Below are positions 26,399 to 30,152 of a stretch of DNA of 30,152 nt, piece after piece. Below the pieces are notes generated by a model. It ran no database searches, was not told where the DNA came from, and worked only from the letters and a program-made list of their open reading frames with translations. The stretch is taken from the NCBI GenBank assembly GCA_001275005.1, contig JWZX01002766.1:1-30152 (forward strand). The letters run 5' to 3'. Source of the stretch: Chrysochromulina tobinii (lineage: Eukaryota; Haptophyta; Prymnesiales; Chrysochromulinaceae). Position numbers and translations under genes: made by a program. Numbering within the stretch: position 1 is the stretch's first letter; the number at the start of each line of letters is the position of its first letter.

Positions 26399-27101
26399 CG
26401 CAATGTTTTTTACTTTTCGCGAAGCTGTGTTTCGTCTGCATGTTTCGTCATGTTTCGTGTGGTTACGGCTGGCCGCGCGCCGCGCTCGTCGGTACAACTG
26501 ACCTTTTCGCAACGTCGCAGTGTTTCGTGTGGTAGTGGCTGGTCGGTACCTTGTGTGTCGATTCAACTGACCCTTTCGCAACGTGAACGAAGTCGGCAGG
26601 GGGTCCGCTTCGATGTATAGTTGGTTGGGGGTGTGGGGGCTGATCCCGGATCGTCGGTGTGCTTGTCAGTCGAGATCCGCCGGTGTGTGTTTGTCCACCT
26701 CGCCTCCTCGCGACGGGGCCGACCATGTTGGGGCCGACGCGACCGCTGCGTGGCAAATGTTTCGCACCTACTGTGGCGGATTTTCGAGGAAAGTGTGCCG
26801 TCCGCCCCCCATGCGTCTTCACATGCGTCCGCCAGTAGGGCATTAAGACGTTCTACATTGGACCGAAATTATCTTTGTTCACGCGATCAGTTCGTGACCG
26901 AATATCTCGTGTTTGCGCTCGCGGCCGCGGGCCGCTCGCATGTCACATAGTCGATAGTGTCGCTCACGTTGTCGAAAGCCACGAACTGCCCCGGCGTCTA
27001 ACCGATTGAACTTCTCTCAATTTCTAATGGGTGTGATGTTCAGGTTCAGGTGTGAAACCGCAACGCAGCACACGCCATGGCGCGCTTTGCTTTCAGTCCC
27101 C
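26399..27101. other. Upstream region of the PAN-like gene and 3' flank of the epoxidase gene
   Basis: These 703 bp hold the 70-bp tandem duplication at 26451-26586 and no supported gene. The rest (26590-27100) shows only short frames. It should contain the promoter of the PAN-like gene and the terminator region of the zeaxanthin epoxidase gene, both on the minus strand. Confidence 0.6.
26451..26586. repeat. 70-bp imperfect tandem duplication upstream of the PAN-like gene
   Basis: Units at 26451-26520 and 26521-26586 both start TGTTTCGTGTGGT and end with CAACTGACC(T/C)TTTCGCAACGT; the middle parts differ. A further TGTTTCG at 26441 and TTTCGTCTG upstream suggest an older expansion. It sits within ~55-190 bp of the predicted start codon, so it may fall in the promoter or 5' UTR. 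Confidence 0.85.
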
Positions 27102-28949
27102 TCAGAACTCGGGGGTGTAGAGGAAGCGCAGGATCCACGGCATCGAGAGCTGCGTGGCGGTCAGGAAGAATGGGCCGAGGATTGGGATGGTCATCATGAG
27201 GTCGAAGTCGACGAGCAGGTCGGAGCCGAGCTGCGCGAAGCCCTGCACGATGGCCGTGCGGATGACACGCACGCGCGAGTAACGGCTCAGTGCGCCCGCC
27301 ACCTCGCGCGTGTGCGTCACCTTGCCGAGCTCCTCCCCGAGTCGGTAACCATCCTCGGTGGACTGGCAGCCGCCCTGGCCCAGGTTGGGCATCATCGGGT
27401 GCGCCGCGTCGCCGCAGAGCGCCACGGGCCCTTTGGCCCACGGAGAGAGTAGCCTCTGGGGGTCAAGGGTGGCAAGCAGCGGCGCGCCATCATACAGGTC
27501 ACGTCGCTTGATGTCATCCTCGGTGCTCGCATTGATCAGCTCGAGCGCAAAGGAGTCCCACACGTTGCCGTCGGGGTCGCCCGCTCCCGCGTCCGCAAAC
27601 TCCTTCCGCAGCCGCGTCAGCTTCGGCGTCGGGTCCTCGGGCGTTGGCTCTGGATCGACTCCTCCCGCCGGCTCTCGTAAGAGTGCGAACCACTGCTGGC
27701 GCTCGCCGCCGCCGTCGGTCGATACGAAATACTTTTTCTCGCCAAGGAGGATCTGGTACGAGACGTCCTCGATGTTGGACGCGCGATGCTTCGCGAGTGC
27801 CGCATAGCACGTGAAGCCCGAGTATCGCCGGTCAGCCTGCGCCGCGATCCGCACCGTATCCCGTGCGAGCTTGCGGGCCTCGGCATCGTTGAGCGCGCCG
27901 CCCGCCGCACCCGAGGCTGCGAATCCGCCAGCACCCTCGCCGAGCCCGTGCAGGCACTTACGGATCTGGCTCCACACGCCATCGGCGCCTATGAGCACGT
28001 CCGCATACGCTTTCGTGCCGTCCGAAAGGGTAGCGACCACGCCGCGTCCGTCGCCGAGGTCCTCATACGACTCGATGCGGCTTTTGATGCGTACGGTGCC
28101 CTCGGGGAAGCCGTGCTTGACAAGGATCTGCTGGATGACGGGTCGGTCGACGACGACCGTCGCGGGCAAGCCCGCCTCGAGTGCCGGCCCGATCGTGTCG
28201 AAGCGCACCAACCAGTCGCCTCGGTCGTAGAGCCCGGCGAGCTTGTTGCCCTTGCGGTACCCAATCTTGAGCCCGGAGACGCGGTCGGCAGTGACGGTGC
28301 CCGCCGCCACGAGCTCCTTGTACACGTCCGGGCTGATGCGCTGGATCGCACGCAGCGCATTCGACTGGATTTGGATCGGCCCGCCGTACGGTGCGTACGA
28401 CGACGCCTGCTCGAAAAGGGCGACTTTCATGCCCTTGGCGTGGCACGCCGCGGCGGTCACTAGGCCGGCGAGGCCGCCCCCGGTAACGAGCACGGTCAGT
28501 GGCTGCTCCGGCGTGACCTTCCGCCCGCCAGCTGGCGTGTTCGGGTTCGTGCGCCACCACGCGGTTGCGTCCTCCTTGCCGACGAGCATGCCGCGCAGGG
28601 CCCTTGCGTCCTCCGCGGCCTGCTCGAAGCGGTTGCGGATGCGCGCCGTGCGCTCGGGGCTCTCAGCTACGCGCTTAGGTGCGTGCTCCTGAGCGAGGAT
28701 GGCGCGCACGTGCTCGGGCATGTCGACCTTGTTTTGCGGCGACCCATCGCCCTCAGCAAGCCATGGGATCTGCGGCAAGTCGGCCTTGAGCTTCCGTAGG
28801 ACCGCCGCCGGCCCAAAGGACGTGGCTTGCTCGCCAATGACCATGGTCGGCGACGAGGCACGACGCGACGCGATTGACGTCACACCGCCCACGTACGCCG
28901 CTGACGCCGCCGAGCAGCAGCACACGAGAGCGGCTGCGACGCGAGGCAT
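27102..28949 (-). CDS. ZEP: Zeaxanthin epoxidase, plastid-targeted (615 aa)
   Basis: This FAD monooxygenase epoxidises xanthophylls, in algae returning zeaxanthin or diatoxanthin to the epoxy form in the photoprotective xanthophyll cycle. The first ATG is 28949. [19 protein letters not shown] is a signal peptide with an ASA|A-type site, followed by a Ser/Arg-rich transit segment ([13 protein letters not shown]). The FAD-binding fold starts at [15 protein letters not shown] (GxGxxG at 157-162) and ends its first motif at ALFEQ. ZEP-typical [17 protein letters not shown] and [13 protein letters not shown] follow, then [25 protein letters not shown] and the GD motif [20 protein letters not shown]. 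The C-terminus (IPILGPFFL...LRFLYTP) matches ZEPs; the plant FHA domain is absent. The segment ~45-148 before the FAD fold is longer than in plants. Substrate preference cannot be read from the sequence. Confidence 0.93.
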   Translation of the reverse strand: MPRVAAALVCCCSAASAAYVGGVTSIASRRASSPTMVIGEQATSFGPAAVLRKLKADLPQIPWLAEGDGSPQNKVDMPEHVRAILAQEHAPKRVAESPERTARIRNRFEQAAEDARALRGMLVGKEDATAWWRTNPNTPAGGRKVTPEQPLTVLVTGGGLAGLVTAAACHAKGMKVALFEQASSYAPYGGPIQIQSNALRAIQRISPDVYKELVAAGTVTADRVSGLKIGYRKGNKLAGLYDRGDWLVRFDTIGPALEAGLPATVVVDRPVIQQILVKHGFPEGTVRIKSRIESYEDLGDGRGVVATLSDGTKAYADVLIGADGVWSQIRKCLHGLGEGAGGFAASGAAGGALNDAEARKLARDTVRIAAQADRRYSGFTCYAALAKHRASNIEDVSYQILLGEKKYFVSTDGGGERQQWFALLREPAGGVDPEPTPEDPTPKLTRLRKEFADAGAGDPDGNVWDSFALELINASTEDDIKRRDLYDGAPLLATLDPQRLLSPWAKGPVALCGDAAHPMMPNLGQGGCQSTEDGYRLGEELGKVTHTREVAGALSRYSRVRVIRTAIVQGFAQLGSDLLVDFDLMMTIPILGPFFLTATQLSMPWILRFLYTPEF

Positions 28950-29406
28950 CGGTGGCAATTGTCAAGGTCGTCGATTTTTGCCCCGACGAACGCAATAAGG
29001 GGAGATCAAAATCTCATTAGGCGACTCAAATTGGGTACACGTGTTGGTCATTCGAGATCCTTGTTCTCCGCCGCCGGTTTAACATGACACGGATGCCCGT
29101 CTGGTGTGCGCGCACGCAAGCCGCCGTTTCAACCCCGGAGGCCATGTGAAAATACGTCTGGGCCCAGCGCCAGAATGAAGAGTGAACAAAGAACAATTCG
29201 ACGGAGCATTGACGATTTGGGGGCGCTCCAGATGTACGTGAGAGAGATGATGTGTTTTTTACAGCTGCTAGCTAGTATGTGACCAAATTCCAGAGTGTCG
29301 GCGTTGTTACTCGATAAAAAAGGAAACACCATTCGTCTACTCTGAGCTGCGCACTTCCTTCCGGGTCTCGCACGTCATTTCGTTGGCGCAATCGCACGCA
29401 TTTTGC
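28950..29406. other. Divergent promoter region (zeaxanthin epoxidase / right-edge gene)
   Basis: These 457 bp lie between two divergent starts. A pyrimidine-rich tract followed by AG (GTGTTTTTTACAG, about 29251-29263) resembles a 3' splice site on the plus strand, so the right-edge gene may have an upstream exon. No convincing light-responsive or TATA element was recognised. Confidence 0.45.
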
Positions 29407-30152
29407 ATGCGCTGCAGCTCCGTCCGCCTGCTCCTCGTCGCGATGCTCGCCACCCAGCACACCGACTTCGAATCCTTCGCCAATGCGCTCGGTGCCCTTC
29501 CGAATCAGCCGCCCGTACCGATGGCGTGCGAGCCGTCGCCAAGTCCCATCGATGTGGACACCAAAGCCATCGTGCAGCAAGTGGTCGATGTGCTGCTGAA
29601 GCACAGCCCTTCGCCCGCGGTGCATCTCGAGGTGCTCGGCCGCCGATGGCTCGCGCTCGCTCGCAACGAATCCGTGACCGACCTCACGAGCACGCTCTTG
29701 CCTGCCAAGGTCCCTGCGATGAAGATGCGTGACAAACGAGCCCGCGAGGTGCTCGGGCTCATGCCAGTGACGCCAGACTGCCCCCAGGCGACGATCGCGC
29801 TCCTGATGAGCCAGGCGAGCACCCATCGTTCGGCCGCGGACATCAGAGTCCTGCGGCGCTGCGGCAACCGGGCGGTGCAGCTCGCCGAGGCCGGCCTCAA
29901 GCAGCCTACGTCGGCCATGAGCAAGGTCGTGTCAGCAGAAACAATCAAGGCGCTCGACGCGCATCGCGCTGCTGAGGCACAAAAGAATGGCGAAAAACGC
30001 GCGTGGATGCGTGCCGAAGACGTCGCACTTCTGGAGCTGCACGCGGGAGACTTGCCGATGTCGACCCATCATCCTGCCCTCGTCAACCGATCTCGCAGTG
30101 CACGCCAAAATCGGATGCTCCTATTGCAAAAGCAAGTGGGTGGGCTCGTGCG
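29407..30152 (+). CDS. Unrecognised protein, 3' end cut by the window edge (at least 248 aa)
   Basis: A plus-strand frame is open from a TAG at 29269-29271 to the end of the window; the first ATG is at 29407 (MRCSSVRLLLVAMLATQHTDF). The codon pattern has high G/C in third positions, unlike the competing minus-strand frame at 29272-29826. The N-terminus has a short hydrophobic run (VRLLLVAML), which could be a signal peptide or simply a helix. The rest is helical and basic: VQQVVDVLLKHSP, RRWLALARNE, KMRDKRAREVLGLMP, ADIRVLRRCGNRAVQLAEAGLK and TIKALDAHRAAEAQKNGEKRAW. No domain is recognised. The start could lie further upstream if the acceptor-like AG at 29263 is used. Confidence 0.6.
   Translation, partial: MRCSSVRLLLVAMLATQHTDFESFANALGALPNQPPVPMACEPSPSPIDVDTKAIVQQVVDVLLKHSPSPAVHLEVLGRRWLALARNESVTDLTSTLLPAKVPAMKMRDKRAREVLGLMPVTPDCPQATIALLMSQASTHRSAADIRVLRRCGNRAVQLAEAGLKQPTSAMSKVVSAETIKALDAHRAAEAQKNGEKRAWMRAEDVALLELHAGDLPMSTHHPALVNRSRSARQNRMLLLQKQVGGLV

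Noticed and set aside
27358-28463. Plus-strand frames across the zeaxanthin epoxidase gene
   Set aside because: Antisense shadows of a gene with clear FAD-binding motifs.
29272-29826. Minus-strand frame of 184 codons near the right edge
   Set aside because: The plus frame on the same DNA stays open to the window end with better third-position G/C and a plausible start; the minus frame has no recognisable domain.

Overview
The window is nuclear DNA of a GC-rich alga, most likely with a secondary red-type plastid. Three predicted proteins start with a hydrophobic signal peptide followed by a basic, hydroxylated stretch. Two of them resemble the ASA-F-type bipartite plastid leaders (cleavage around ALS|F and ASA|A). 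One also has a twin-arginine, lumen-type signal. A zeaxanthin epoxidase is present. Genes are compact, intron-poor, very rich in G/C at third codon positions, and lie on both strands. A haptophyte is my first guess and a pelagophyte-type stramenopile the alternative; the sequence alone does not decide.

Layout. 1-2268: no convincing complete gene, several tandem repeats and a possible small inverted-repeat element. 2269-2733 (+): small hypothetical protein. 3403-4233 (-): MsrB-like methionine sulfoxide reductase with one intron. 4452-6533 (+): CW zinc-finger protein. 6797-8227 (+): coiled-coil protein whose 3' end carries a tandemly duplicated exon/intron junction. 9179-11401 (-): VWA-Vwaint-Vint (Hint) protein. 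11695-13371 (+): GEX1/Kar5/Brambleberry-like nuclear-fusion protein. 13869-14705 (-): DUF1499 protein of the thylakoid lumen. 15173-15910 (+): C2H2 zinc-finger protein. 15911-17519: gene-poor stretch with a 74-bp tandem duplication and possible cryptic exons. 17520-22388 (+): protein of about 1622 residues with 18 EF-hands and an acyl-protein-thioesterase-like domain that has lost its nucleophile. 23385-25028 (+): probably myristoylated CAMK/AMPK-like kinase. 25508-26398 (-): type II membrane protein with a PAN/Apple-like Cys-rich domain. 27102-28949 (-): zeaxanthin epoxidase. 29407 to the right edge (+): start of an unrecognised gene.

Functional themes. Plastid photoprotection and lumen proteins (epoxidase, DUF1499, MsrB-like), calcium and kinase signalling (EF-hand giant, kinase), and a karyogamy-type protein implying a sexual cycle. 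Four gene pairs are head-to-head with short intergenic spacers (about 218-467 bp). I see no prokaryote-style operons.

The strongest unusual signals are: the coiled-coil gene's terminal intron, made of three tandem copies of a junction that each begin with CAG|GTC and carry TGATTGCC arrays, with a related sequence in the opposite orientation near position 930 (introner-like); the triplicated six-EF-hand module fused to a pseudo-hydrolase; the VWA-Vint protein; and the GEX1-like protein.
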